From: Pseudeuparius sepicola
Taxonomy: Eukaryota; Arthropoda; Insecta; Coleoptera; Anthribidae
Length of the DNA: 64,000 nt
Direction: 5' to 3'
Assembly: GCA_963920635.1 (NCBI GenBank)
Contig: OY987299.1
Span: 65,516,692 to 65,580,691 of the forward strand
In this document: one piece after another, positions 11,577 to 23,054 of the stretch
Numbering within the stretch: position 1 is the stretch's first letter
Layout: the number at the start of each line of letters is the position of its first letter
The notes under the pieces: model-generated
Seen by the model: the letters and a program-made list of their open reading frames with translations, nothing else
What the model was told of the DNA's origin: nothing
Databases searched by the model: none
Translations under genes and position numbers: made by a program

Positions 11577-12654
11577 GAACAAAATCCACCCTTCCCCCTT
11601 GCACGCGTTTCGCGCATGCGCATTTCCGCACTTTTGATACCTATGAAAATTCGAAAAATTTTGAAAATTTTTTATTCAAAAAATGTAATTTTAAAAAGGT
11701 CCTGATCCTATAATCCCGATAACATTTTGGGAAATTTTCATTTTTTGACGGTAAAATGTACAAGACAAGACTCAGACGAATGTTTTATATACAAGTGCAG
11801 ATAGAATTTTTTCGAGTGACTGATAAAAACATTATTATAATAGTTAATCGGAAGGGCCCAGATAACATAGGAAATTTTGTTTGAACAAAATCTGTAAAAA
11901 AATCCAAGACGTGAAAATGTAGGTAGAATTTTCGAATAAGTTTTGTATACCGGGAAAAATATATGTAAAGGTAAAAATAACGTCAGTTTCACTTGGAAAA
12001 AAATGATGAAAAAATTTCAGTAAAAAAAATACGATGTAGAGGTTGTACCAAAAAAAATTGGAAATAATTATTTATTCCAGTAAAATATACACAAGACCGA
12101 AAAAGGTAATTGCGCGGCTGTCCCATTTTATACACCCTAGCTGTTTCAGTTCATCTCGTTTGGAAAAATTTTAGGGGTTATTACTTTTTTAAATACCGGT
12201 TTCCTCAACCTTATTTGAAAGTAAATATTTTTTAGTTCCCCACAGAAGGAAATAATGACGATATTTTATACCGGTGGATTCAAAAAATATATAAGGTTAG
12301 GAAAAAACCTTGGTAGGCAAACGCGGCTCTGCTGACCAGACAAAAAAAAACCTTAGTCGACAAATAATGGCCTATAAGAAGGGTGCGTGATTCCACGTAT
12401 CAGTTCGAGTGCTCCAAGATGCAAGTAAGTATATACCAGCTGTCCCATTTTAAACAGCTAGATATTTGGAAACCTTTCGTAAAAAAATTCCCAAGGATTA
12501 CATGAGCAAAAGAAAGAAAAAAATGTAAATATACCAGCTGTCCCATTTATAAACCGCTTGATATCTTGGAAACGAAAACTTATATAAAGGAAGTAAAAGC
12601 CATATCTTAATAGGCGGAGGACCGACTGTCATTCAGACAGGTGAAAAATTTTTG

Positions 12655-13125
12655 TGATTTTTTGTAGAAGTTTTTTTGCCAAAATTTTTTTTTGTCAATT
12701 TTTTTTTGCCAAAATTTTTTTTTGGCAGAATTTTTTTTTGCCAAATTTTTTTTTTGCCAAAATTTTTTTTTGGCAAAATTTTTTTTTACCAAAATTTTTT
12801 TTTACCAAAATTTTTTTTTTTGTAAAATTTTTTTTTCCCCAAATTTTTTTTTCGTCAAAATTTTTTTCCCCAAATTTTTTTTTACCAAAATTTTTTTTTG
12901 GCAGAATTTTTTTTTTACCAAAAATTTTTTTACCAAATTTTTATTTTTGCCAAATTTTTTTTTTACCAAAATTTTTTTTGCCAAAAATTTTTTTTTACAA
13001 ATTTTTTTTACAAATTTTTTTTTTGCAAAATTTTTTTTGACATTTTTTTTGCCAAATTTTTTTTTGTCGAATTTTTTTTTGCCAAATTCTTTTTCGACAA
13101 AATTTTTTTTGATACAAATATAATT
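12655..13125. repeat. T-rich minisatellite, left arm
   Basis: About 28 degenerate units of roughly 16 bp, each a run of 7-9 T followed by GCCAAAA, ACCAAAA, GTCAAAA or similar. All frames appear open and translate to FFAKIFF- or KKKFW-type low-complexity peptides, which is a by-product of the repeat. Confidence 0.9.
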
Positions 13126-14714
13126 GCTAACGTTTAATTTGTTTACCCCATTTACGAAAATGATAACAAAATTGGATCAGACAAGATGTTTTTTCGAAGT
13201 ATAGTTTTTAAACACAGGGTGCCACCACCGGTTTTACGATATAGGTTTCAAAATGCGACGCAAGTACATAAAAAAAATACCCTAGAGATAAGAAAACAAA
13301 ATACAACTCACCGAAAGATTCTTGATGATGTATAAAAAGAAATCAGGTTACATCTAATGCCCCAGACAGTAAAATAAACATCCCCGAGCTATCAGATATA
13401 ACCAAACATCATTTTTCTAACGGCACAGTCATTTTCACGGGAAAAACAACCAGTAACCGTTCAAATTCCATAGATAGGTACTGCCGTAATCCAAAATTTC
13501 ACTGAACTACGCGTATCTATTATACTGAAGTAGGTACTGATACACTTCCATCTTTCCAAAGAAAAACAAACACGAAACTCAGACTTTTCATATATTTATT
13601 ACAACGCCTCGATAGAGTCTTTATCTGTGGCCACGACCGAGAATCTACTGAAGCAAGTGCGACGCATAGGACGTGAAAAGTGCCGAGTTGGTTTTATTAA
13701 ACAATAAAACTTATACCTACGTATATATAAAATAAATGAGAAATATGCCAGAGATGTGAAACCTAATTGTGTTGCAAGTTTGAGGGTCCAAAAAAAAATA
13801 TTGGCTTTAATTTTTTAAGGTGAGAAACACATCTAACAGCCAGTTTGGAAATATACAAGGCAAAAAAAGTAGTGATGTGGCTGTCCCATTTTATGTTTTA
13901 TACAGGTTGGGTTATTTTAGAATAGTTGTTCAATAGACCGAGACAACATCATAAACGCTTCCCGTTAGAACAGAATGTGATGAAAAGAAAAATTCCATCT
14001 GGGTCAAGCTACTACATAACCAAAATAAAAAATACTGAACGTTATAAAATTTAAAAAATCATATTTTCAACGGATTTTTATCCTCTGAAAATTGTTCTTG
14101 TGTAAAATTCAGTTTCTCTGGGTCAAGCTAGGTGGTAACTATATAACCAAAAAAAAAAAATACTGAACGTTATAAAATTTAAAAAATCATATTTTCAAGG
14201 GATTTTTGTCCTCTGAAAATTGGTTTTGTGTAAATTGAGTTTCAATAAGTTACTAATTGAGATAATAGGAAAAAAATCTTAAGAATCTCTTATAGAATTC
14301 TGAGACAACGACCCTGAGAGTAAATATCATACAAAAATCTTTGTGCGTTGACTTTCAACTCAATTTAATAATTAGGTTTAATAATGACAATTTTCTCGAT
14401 TATCTAGAATCAAAAATATTGCGAGTGGCAATTTTCTAGATATCATGTGAAGCCTTATTATTGCGTCGTAAGTTAGAGGATCCAAAAATATTGGCTTAAA
14501 TTGTTTAGTAAATGCGATTAAAATATATTTAGTTTATCAACAGTTAATTGTAACAGCTTATAATCTTAGAAGCTAAACTCTTTAAAAAATTTTTTAGACA
14601 AAAAGTTGTAGTTTAATAATGGTCAGTTGGATTCCTTTTGAATCATGTTTGCATATTACCTACAAGGAGTTACAACCTCAAAACATAGAAATCGCTCATT
14701 TTAAACCGATTTAA

Positions 14715-15075
14715 TAAAAATTTCACCAAAACAATACTTTCACTCATATGATACACTTCTGATTAATAAAAAAGGAACCATAGGTAGTAATAATAAGATA
14801 TTCAACGGAATTTTTATCGACTGTTTGCCCATTTTGCTAGCTTTTGGGGGTATTCCTTGATATTTTAGACTGATAAAAATGAATAATAAAAATTAAAAAT
14901 AAAAATTTACCAAAACAATACTTTCACTCATATAATACACTTCTGATTAATAAAAAAGACACCATAGGTAGTAGTAATAAGTTATTCAACGGAATTTTTA
15001 TCGACTGTTTGCCCATTTTGCTAGCTTTTGGGGGTATTCCTTGATATTTTAGACGGATAAAAATGAATAACTAAA
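14715..15075. repeat. roughly 187-bp direct duplication, left arm
   Basis: The block containing CCAAAACAATACTTTCACTC, then GACTGTTTGCCCATTTTGCT and GGGGGTATTCCTTGATATTT occurs twice, starting near 14727 and 14917. Both units are also present inverted in the right arm, so the duplication predates or was copied by arm conversion. Confidence 0.85.
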
Positions 15076-15267
15076 ATACAAAACGCACTGTTGACTTTAC
15101 TTACGTGAATAGTAAGCCTATAATACGTATCGAAAACAGAGAAATATTCAGGTCAAGAAAAAAATGGCCTAATTTACAATAAAAAATATAGCAGACAACA
15201 TAGCGATGACACCGATTGACCCGTTTTGCTGGTAAAAAGTAAACAAAGGTACCTATTGCGATTCTAA

Positions 15268-15576
15268 TCAGGCATTTCCAACGGAGATGCCTTCAATACG
15301 CCCACGTGGGAGAGCCGCCGGTGTTTCGTCACATGCAAATCGCCGCTCGAGATGGAAGCATCTCGGCCTTTCGACGCATTGCGCGCCACTTCGTTTGTTG
15401 AAATCTGGCCGCCGCGCCGCCGTCAACTTGCCCGGAGATGCCTCGCTACGTGGTGCGTCGCATACTCGCCGTCGCGTGGTGTATGGGCGCCAGCTTTTGG
15501 CCAATTTCAAGGGAATCGTTTTTCATATTTTCGACGGATTTTCGTCCTTTTTGCAGACGTTACACTGCTAAATTGA
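15268..15576. other. GC-rich island in left arm (also 20604..20912 inverted)
   Basis: A sharply GC-rich block between AT-rich sequence, preserved in both arms. It carries Arg-rich open frames on both strands (94 and 80 codons) with a CCGTTTTGCTGG repeat on either side. The frames differ between arms by changes that do not obviously favour a protein. I do not call a gene; base composition explains the open frames. It could be an old captured exon or a regulatory island. Confidence 0.4.
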
Positions 15577-15723
15577 TCCGTTTTGCTGGCAAAAAATATT
15601 TCTATCGCCATGACTGAGTCACGACGCTTGACCTTATGCAATTCGCTGCTGGCGCAACTTCCAAACGCTTCCCCAAATATCTTAACATCTCAAATGGGTC
15701 AAGGTTTCGGCTAGTTTAAAATT

Positions 15724-15800
15724 TATAAAAGTGGTGGGGGTAACGTCTTAAAAAGTGTATGGAAAAATATAAAAGTGGTGGGGGTAATGTCTTAAAAGTG
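15724..15800 (+). promoter_or_regulatory. duplicated TATA region upstream of GNAT-like gene
   Basis: TATAAAAGTGGTGGGGGTAA occurs at 15724 and again at 15768, as a 44-bp direct repeat continuing into GTCTTAAAA. TATAAAAG is a strong TATA box. The second copy lies about 70 bp before the likely ATG. Confidence 0.55.
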
Positions 15801-15837
15801 TGTGACCGATGATTTTTCATTCAAACGTCTGTGCAAC

Positions 15838-16344
15838 ATGGAGATCAGATTCTTTTTTGATCGACAAGCAGTAAACAAAATAAGACAAGAAGTCGTGAGA
15901 GATGGTATTGCAAGAAGTATGTTCGATCAGTGGTGCCTAGATAAAAAAATATCGTGCTATATATTATACGTTGATGCTAAACCGGTTTCATTTGTCCTAA
16001 TGTCAAAAATTGATTTCGACCCTTTAAACAAACACTCCAACCCGAAAAATCTCAATTTTGTTTTTACCCATGAAGAATATCGTCGAAGAGGATATGCGTC
16101 AAGACTAGTGAATCATATTAAGAAAATTAATCAATTTACGTCTTTCTGTTCTAATACCAATTCAGAAAAACTTTTTGAAAACTGTTCATGTATTAATTAC
16201 GGAGAAATAAATTATAACACCATGTATAGATCCCCTAATAAAATGTTTGTGTCAATTTTTCTTCTTTTTTTTTCACAAAGCACCTCAAAATCGGGTCCAT
16301 TATTGCCGAAATCCTCCAACATTGATGATTCAGCAAGAAATTAG
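15838..16344 (+). CDS. GNAT-like N-acetyltransferase
   Basis: An intact frame in the unique core of the giant element. I place the start at the ATG at 15838 (MEIRFFFDRQ); a GTG further upstream also opens the frame. The expected acetyl-CoA-binding signature is visible at about residues 79-98: NFVFTHEEYRRRGYASRL, matching the GNAT motif A pattern (R/Q)xxGx(G/A) after a strand. A central YILYVDAKPVSFVLMS segment fits the preceding strands. The C-terminal 35 residues look divergent. GNAT enzymes move an acetyl group from acetyl-CoA to amines; the substrate cannot be inferred. The gene sits just inside the left arm under a duplicated TATA region. It is not a standard Polinton core gene, so cargo is the simplest view. 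The GNAT call rests on motif A only. Confidence 0.6.
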   Translation: MEIRFFFDRQAVNKIRQEVVRDGIARSMFDQWCLDKKISCYILYVDAKPVSFVLMSKIDFDPLNKHSNPKNLNFVFTHEEYRRRGYASRLVNHIKKINQFTSFCSNTNSEKLFENCSCINYGEINYNTMYRSPNKMFVSIFLLFFSQSTSKSGPLLPKSSNIDDSARN

Positions 16345-17091
16345 ACTACACCCTGATGTACGCCTCTGAAATCCGGGTGTCATCAAACATCTGTGCTCCC
16401 ACGATCCAGGTACGAGCGCGGCTGAGATATTTTGCATCGGAACCCTAGACGCAGCGGCGCTCCGTGGCGCCCGGCGTTTTGCTGTGCAAGTCTCGATAAA
16501 AAATTTGGCCGACGAGCGTGGCCGAGAAATTGAAGAACCACGTCGCATTTAACTGACAATCATCATGCGTTCGTTTCCTACTTCGAGGTAGAATACAGAA
16601 CGCAATAAAAAAAAAATCGAAAATGTTTCACACCTTCAACAAAAATTTTTAATCGCAAATTAGACGTACAGTTTCATATGGATATTAGTTATAAATAGGT
16701 TGAATTGTTCTTTTATATATATTTTTAAATTGTAACAAAACTATATGCATTCATTTTCCCACCACCTTTGAGGTAGAATGCAGGGCGCAGGAGGTCTAAT
16801 CCATGTTTGATCAAACATATTAGAGAGATACAAAGAATAGTGTAATTTAAAAATATGGGATATTACCTTATAAGCTTATATTATGAAAGTATGGAATCAC
16901 AAACAACCGTTTCGAGCTGCAGGGAGAGTCGCGAACTTGATGATACAAAATTCATTTTTTCATACAAATCCTAAACAATATAGACTAGAAAAGATTAGAG
17001 TAAAAACTAGATAATGCAAGTTGGGGCCTTCCTTCTTTCGCCACTGGGGTTGAAACCCAATCTTGAGAGAAACAAAACCATATGAAGGGTA
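16345..17091. other. core of giant element, no gene recognised
   Basis: The first 200 bp are GC-rich. Then two related blocks (near 16567 and 16750) share ATTC/CGTTCNTTTYCYAC and GAGGTAGAATNCAG, a weak direct repeat. No coding region is supported. Confidence 0.4.
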
Positions 17092-17293
17092 CACGGGAAA
17101 AACAGGCCAAGTCATTTTTTGTTGAAATTGGGATTACAGTGCCATCTTGTGGTAAATTGTGTGCTCTTTCAAACCAACGTAATAGTCAGGGGAAAAACAG
17201 GCTAGGTCACAATATACGTATTACTTTAAAATACCCATACACGGGAAGAATAGGCTAAGTCAGCGCGGAACAGGGGAACAACAAGCTAAGTCA
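17092..17293 (+). repeat. four GGGAANAANAGGCYAAGTCA-type units
   Basis: Units at 17092, 17187, 17240 and 17271 match CA(C/G)GGGAARAAYARGCYARGTCA closely. On the minus strand each contains TGACNNNGC, the core that CncC/Nrf2-Maf dimers recognise. They lie upstream of the 17.4-19.7 kb part of the core. Binding is inferred only from the motif. Confidence 0.55.
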
Positions 17294-17608
17294 TAATAAA
17301 AATCGCATAAAATCGTCAGCTGTTTTGTTTAAGGTTAGCAGTTAATTATCGTGATCGTGTTTGCGCTGGCGTCTTTGTACAATCATTACATCACAATAAA
17401 ATCATTCTTCTGAAAAGTGAAGTTTGCGATAATTTGTCTAACAATAATCAAGACCAAAACGAGCTATTTTTCATTATATTTAAACAAAATTGCCAAATCC
17501 CACTGGTTTATAAACTTCACTATGAAATGTGCTATTTATTCACGATTAGTAACATATTGTGGCGTCGGGTAGATGAATTGAGATTAAAATGGTGGAAGAA
17601 GATAACAG

Positions 17609-17745
17609 AAAGAAGTTGGGTTAACAAAAGCTGACTCCTATACAAAAGTATGCAATACCTATCATAATGACAAGTCAAGACTTGGTGGGGTGTATTCAAA
17701 ACAGGCTCTGGAAAAACGGCGGCCTTTTTACTACCCCATCATCCA
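17609..17745 (+). pseudogene. DEAD-box RNA helicase fragment
   Basis: In shifting plus-strand frames this stretch encodes a helix end (EVGLTKA), the Q-motif region (TPIQKYAIPIIM), a linker (SQDLVG), and motif I (KTGSGKTAAFLLP), in the exact order and spacing of DEAD-box helicases such as Vasa, Belle/DDX3 or PL10. One extra base near 17632 and another near 17692 break the frame. No DEAD, SAT or later motifs follow, so this is a fragment, probably one exon or a partial retrocopy. It lies in the unique core, so it came in with the element or was inserted into it. A poor match to any preserved function is expected. Confidence 0.75.
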
Positions 17746-19208
17746 CTAGATCGTTTCTGACCAAACACCGCTCTTAAAAACTGAGAAATATCTGAAACGT
17801 TGTTTTTCACAGATATATGTGATACAAACACCGTACAATATATTGGAGAGGAAACAAAATTAATATTATAAAATGTACTATTTAGGCATTGGAAAAGAAA
17901 CAGAACCAAGCCGTAGATAAATATTTAATTATAGCAGCGTAGGTAATAGAAGATTTTAACGATGATTACCACAGTGACTTCCTTCCAAATTTCGATAAGT
18001 GGAACCGTTTATCAATGACTCCACCGTGACTTTCTACCCCTGCGATTTTCGCTACCTAAAGCAAGCACTCTAACAATTTTTCTAGAGAACACATAGCCTA
18101 AAAGTCTGCCTAATATCCTTACAGAGGTATCTTTTAATTAAAAATATTATACTATTTTAGAAGAGTGCCTTTTCTGTAGCTTACACGTTAAAATGTTGTT
18201 AATGAAACTTGTTCAAGATGAAGAATTAGGTAGGTGTAAAAAAAAAATTTCAAAACCTTAGGCCCATTTTGACCCATTTTGACCTTCTAGCCGAGACGCC
18301 GCGATCAACCTCATTCGTACCCCAAAATGTAAATTTTCAACATACACCCCAAAAGTTCAGCTTTTACCTTGGAAATATTTTTCGACTAAAAGAAAACACC
18401 GATACGAAATTTGAGTGCGCCCGGCCTTGGCGTTCTTGTCCTTTCTGGAATTGGTTTTGTGAGCGATGGGAGATACCTCTGTTGTTCGATTTTTAAGCGG
18501 AAAGTAGGTTGAACTTTTTTTTTTGGGAGATATGTTTTTGCGTCTACATTTTTAATTAACTGTGCAACGATATGATTGGACAACCCATGCGCGATTTGTT
18601 TCTTTAAACATTATCACATTCAATTTCGCAAAGACTCTGCGATGTATTAACAATCTAATTCCCCCTAGTCCATCAGCCCAGTCCGGCCCTAAAGAACGTG
18701 TATAACGCCATACAGTCTAGCTAATTTTTTTTGGATTACATTGCATTATATCGTTCATCCCCGTGGCCTCTTGTTTACCACATATTAAATTTAATGACCA
18801 CGCATAACGCCACACAGTCTCGCTCAGATCAATAAACAAGTTTTTTAAAAATTCTAGAGTGGGCAAATCGTTTTTCTCCTACTATATTTTTTGACTGACA
18901 TCGAATTTTTTCCCTTTAAAGAGGTTTGTTGAATGGCCATTAGCCAGTAAGTTTCTTGATTCACAATAGTAGTTCCAGTGGTGTGTTTTTTGTGTATTTT
19001 GGATACTTACAATGCAGCACCCTAAGAAGTTGTCTCTCTCGACAAAGAAACCTACTATCCTTAGCAATATGCTAATAATGCCTGTAAGTATAAATCTTGG
19101 TTTTCTGGTAATCTTCAACAATTTTTTTCATACAAAATTATTTTTTAAACTTTATTTCTGAAAAATACTTTTTTTCTAAATTAAACTTATTATTTTTTTT
19201 CTTTTCAG
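17746..19208. other. core of giant element, non-coding
   Basis: No recognisable gene. A good splice donor (CCT/GTAAGTAT at 19082/19083) and acceptor (TTTTCTTTTCAG ending 19208) suggest an intron of about 126 bp upstream of the next frame, but joining the ATG at 19012 through it gives an out-of-frame product, so the 5' exon is unresolved. Confidence 0.4.
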
Positions 19209-19687
19209 CCAACCATCGACTCTGCACAGTCATACAACAGCCCGATTTGAATAGTGCGTCCTTCGTGTCGCCCTCCCAAGTGCCTTGTTACGACGAGATA
19301 ATGGCATTCTGTCCGAATTCCATTATTTCACCGGTTCATCGGCAAGAGGACGTCGAGCAGTGTGGTGTGGAAAACACGAATAACCCACAATTGAAAGGAA
19401 ATGGTGGTAAAGACATGCGTCAGTTGGGCATGGACAGCGAGGACTCCTTTAGTGACGTGCACATTAGTGTTAGTCAGCAGATGGACAGCGAGGATGAATT
19501 CGAGGAGCTGACTAGTCCTGGGAGTACTTCACTCGGTTCCTATATATTACAGGTCTCAAAAGGGCTGAAACAAAAGGACGCCGAAAATCTAAAATCCTTG
19601 AGAGAGGAGCAACATCGACTGGCGACTATTAGGAGAGAGAAAGAACGACTGAGAAAAAGGGAGCAGGTATCTATAGCCAAAAATTGA
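19209..19687 (+). CDS. acidic/coiled-coil protein, probable 3' exon
   Basis: The frame is open from the splice acceptor at 19208 to the stop at 19687, followed by AATAAA at 19898. There is no good in-frame ATG near its beginning (the first visible start-like codon is TTG at 19247), which together with the acceptor suggests an exon of a spliced gene. The middle is acidic (MDSEDSFSD, MDSEDEFEEL). The end is a highly charged helix with Lys/Arg/Glu heptad-like spacing (LRKREQ, KDAENLKSL), likely a coiled coil or DNA-contacting tail. I do not recognise a family. It resembles the C-terminal half of small chromatin or transposon-associated regulators, but that is only an impression. Confidence 0.5.
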
Positions 19688-20540
19688 GAAAATGGAGAGG
19701 GATAAACGGCTGTCTGCTGGTATTTTAAAAAGATTTAATGTGGTAAAAAAGTAGTTTTTTCTCACATTAAATATTTTTAAAAAATTTTTGAGTCTTTATT
19801 TTCCAACGTTGTTTATAGATACCTATCCTTCTTTTAGTTTTAAATTTAATACGTATTCTTAGCTTTTAAGTATATTTTCTTTTATATTTTTATACACAAT
19901 AAATATGTTTTATGTATATTTTTGGTTTTTTTCTATCCTCCCTTATAAGTGCAAAAACATGTTGAAACTAAAATGTAATAATAATATCCTAGAGACAAGT
20001 ATTTCCTGATTTTGTTCTCCTGAGAAACATGTTACAAACTGAAAATATGTTAAAGTGCACCATAAAAAGATAAAGATAAAATGTGTAAGTATACATTTTT
20101 ATTAAATAAACCAAAATTCCATTTCTGAATTTCTTACAACAGTACCGATTAAAATAATAAGTCGCTGTTCGAGTCCTATACACAAAGAGTGAATTGCCCA
20201 TTTTCTTTAAGACTGTCTCGTTCTGTTGTGTTTGTATAAGTAGGTATTGTTCTCTCAACTTTTTTTCATTCATAAACAGCTCAACTTATATGAAATTTCC
20301 ACTTTTTCTCTGCATCCAGCATATAATACAAATTTTCCAACCCACATTAACTTTCTAAAACTGCATAAAATTCAATGAGGTTATTCATGAAAACAGTCGA
20401 TTCTTATTACAGCATTTTTATCCAGTCACCAGTCACAGTTCGATGTATGAATTTTATTTACAATTCATTGCATGAAGAAAGCATGCATATTATGTTACAC
20501 CTTTTCCCGCGAATGTCTCTACCCACACACATTGTTTATC
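19688..20540. other. core of giant element, AT-rich, no gene
   Basis: Holds the poly(A) signal of the preceding frame and AT-rich DNA up to the right arm. The minus-strand 94-codon frame at 19989..20273 has no recognisable features. Confidence 0.5.
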
Positions 20541-21114
20541 GCATAAGGCCAAGCGTCGTGACTCAGTCATGGCGATAGAAATATTTTTTGCCAGCAAAAC
20601 GGATCAATTTAGCAGTGCAACGTCTGCAAAAAGGACGAAAATCCGTCGAAAATATGAAAAACGATTCCCTTGAAATTGGCCAAAAGCTGGCGCCCATACA
20701 CCACGCGACGGCGAGTATGCGACGCACCACGTAGCGAGGCATCTTCGGGCAAGTTGACGGCGGCGCGGCGGTCAGATTTCAACAAACGAAGTGGCGCGCA
20801 ATGCGTCGAAAGGCCGAGATGCTTCCATCTCGAGCGGCGATTTGCATGTGACGAAACACCGGCGGCTCTCCCACGTGGGCGTATTGAAGGCATCTCCGTT
20901 GGAAATGCCTGATTAGAATCGCAATAGGTACCTTTGTTTACTTTTTACCAGCAAAACGGGTCAATCGGTGTCATCGCTATGTTGTCTGCTATATTTTTTA
21001 TTGTAAATTAGGCCATTTTTTTCTTGACCTGAATATTTCTCTGTTTTCGATACGTATTATAGGCTTACTATTCACGTAAGTAAAGTCAACAGTGCGTTTT
21101 GTATTTTAGTTATT

Positions 21115-21475
21115 CATTTTTATCCGTCTAAAATATCAAGGAATACCCCCAAAAGCTAGCAAAATGGGCAAACAGTCGATAAAAATTCCGTTGAATAACT
21201 TATTACTACTACCTATGGTGCCTTTTTTATTAATCAGAAGTGTATTATATGAGTGAAAGTATTGTTTTGGTGAAATTTTTATTTTTAATTTTTATTATTC
21301 ATTTTTATCAGTCTAAAATATCAAGGAATACCCCCAAAAGCTAGCAAAATGGGCAAACAGTCGATAAAAATTCCGTTGAATATCTTATTATTACTACCTA
21401 TGGTGCCTTTTTTATTAATCAGAAGTGTATCATATGAGTGAAAGTATTGTTTTGGTGAAATTTTTATTAAATCGG
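21115..21475. repeat. roughly 187-bp direct duplication, right arm
   Basis: Inverted counterpart of the left-arm duplication, with both units present and near-identical. Confidence 0.85.
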
Positions 21476-23054
21476 TTTAAAATGAGCGATTTCTATGTTT
21501 TGAGGTTGTAACTCCTTGTAGGTAATATGCAAACATGATTCAAAAGGAATCCAACTGACCATTATTAAACTACAACTTTTTGTCTAAAAATTTTTTTAAA
21601 GAGTTTAGCTTCTAAGATTATAAGCTGTTACAATTAACTGTTGATAAACTAAATATATTTTAATCGCATTTACTAAACAATTTAAGCCAATATTTTTGGA
21701 TCCTCTAACTTACGACGCAATAATAAGGCTTCACATGATATCTAGAAAATTGCCACTCGCAATATTTTTGATTCTAGATAATCGAGAAAATTGTCATTAT
21801 TAAACCTAATTATTAAATTGAGTTGAAAGTCAACGCACAAAGATTTTTGTATGATATTTACTCTCAGGGTCGTTGTCTCAGAATTCTATAAGAGATTCTT
21901 AAGATTTTTTTCCTATTATCTCAATTAGTAACTTATTGAAACTCAATTTACACAAAACCAATTTTCAGAGGACAAAAATCCCTTGAAAATATGATTTTTT
22001 AAATTGTATAACGTTCAGTATTTTTTATTTTGGTTATATAGTTACCACCTAGCTTGACCCAGAGAAACTGAATTTTACACAAGAACAATTTTCAGAGGAT
22101 AAAAATCCGTTGAAAATATGATTTTTTAAATTTTATAACGTTCAGTATTTTTTATTTTGGTTATGTAGTAGCTTGACCCAGATGGAATTTTTCTTTTCAT
22201 CACATTCTGTTCTAACGGGAAGCGTTTATGATGTTGTCTCGGTCTATTGAACAACTATTCTAAAATAACCCAACCTGTATAAAACATAAAATGGGACAGC
22301 CACATCACTACTTTTTTTGCCTTGTATATTTCCAAACTGGCTGTTAGATGTGTTTCTCACCTTAAAAAATTAAAGCCAATATTTTTTTTTGGACCCTCAA
22401 ACTTGCAACACAATTAGGTTTCACATCTCTGGCATATTTCTCATTTATTTTATATATACGTAGGTATAAGTTTTATTGTTTAATAAAACCAACTCGGCAC
22501 TTTTCACGTCCTATGCGTCGCACTTGCTTCAGTAGATTCTCGGTCGTGGCCACAGATAAAGACTCTATCGAGGCGTTGTAATAAATATATGAAAAGTCTG
22601 AGTTTCGTGTTTGTTTTTCTTTGGAAAGATGGAAGTGTATCAGTACCTACTTCAGTATAATAGATACGCGTAGTTCAGTGAAATTTTGGATTACGGCAGT
22701 ACCTATCTATGGAATTTGAACGGTTACTGGTTGTTTTTCCCGTGAAAATGACTGTGCCGTTAGAAAAATGATGTTTGGTTATATCTGATAGCTCGGGGAT
22801 GTTTATTTTACTGTCTGGGGCATTAGATGTAACCTGATTTCTTTTTATACATCATCAAGAATCTTTCGGTGAGTTGTATTTTGTTTTCTTATCTCTAGGG
22901 TATTTTTTTTATGTACTTGCGTCGCATTTTGAAACCTATATCGTAAAACCGGTGGTGGCACCCTGTGTTTAAAAACTATACTTCGAAAAAACATCTTGTC
23001 TGATCCAATTTTGTTATCATTTTCGTAAATGGGGTAAACAAATTAAACGTTAGC

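Larger units (their letters stand above)
9877..15639 (+). repeat. left giant terminal inverted repeat
   Basis: The inverse match to 20541..25702 runs from the element tip to CCTTATGC at 15632..15639. It carries a GC-rich tip with TGACC motifs, the 102-codon gene, an extra segment 10856..11525 that the other arm lacks, the minisatellite 12655..13125, a direct duplication near 14.7-15.1 kb, and a GC-rich island at 15.27-15.5 kb. Confidence 0.9.

Noticed and set aside
11738..11992. 84-codon minus-strand frame identical in both arms (also 24234..24488)
   Set aside because: Identity reflects arm similarity in general; no start context, domain or promoter.
12607..13137. Overlapping frames of 60-143 codons with FFAKIFF or KKFWQK repeats
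   Set aside because: By-product of a 16-bp T-rich minisatellite; open in several frames on both strands, low complexity.
15268..15576. Arg-rich frames in the GC island of the left arm (and the inverse at 20604..20912)
   Set aside because: Open in both orientations because of base composition; no domain or codon-position bias seen.
19012..19687. Two-exon gene from the ATG at 19012 via donor 19082 and acceptor 19208
   Set aside because: The join reads into a stop within 15 codons and is out of frame with the long exon.
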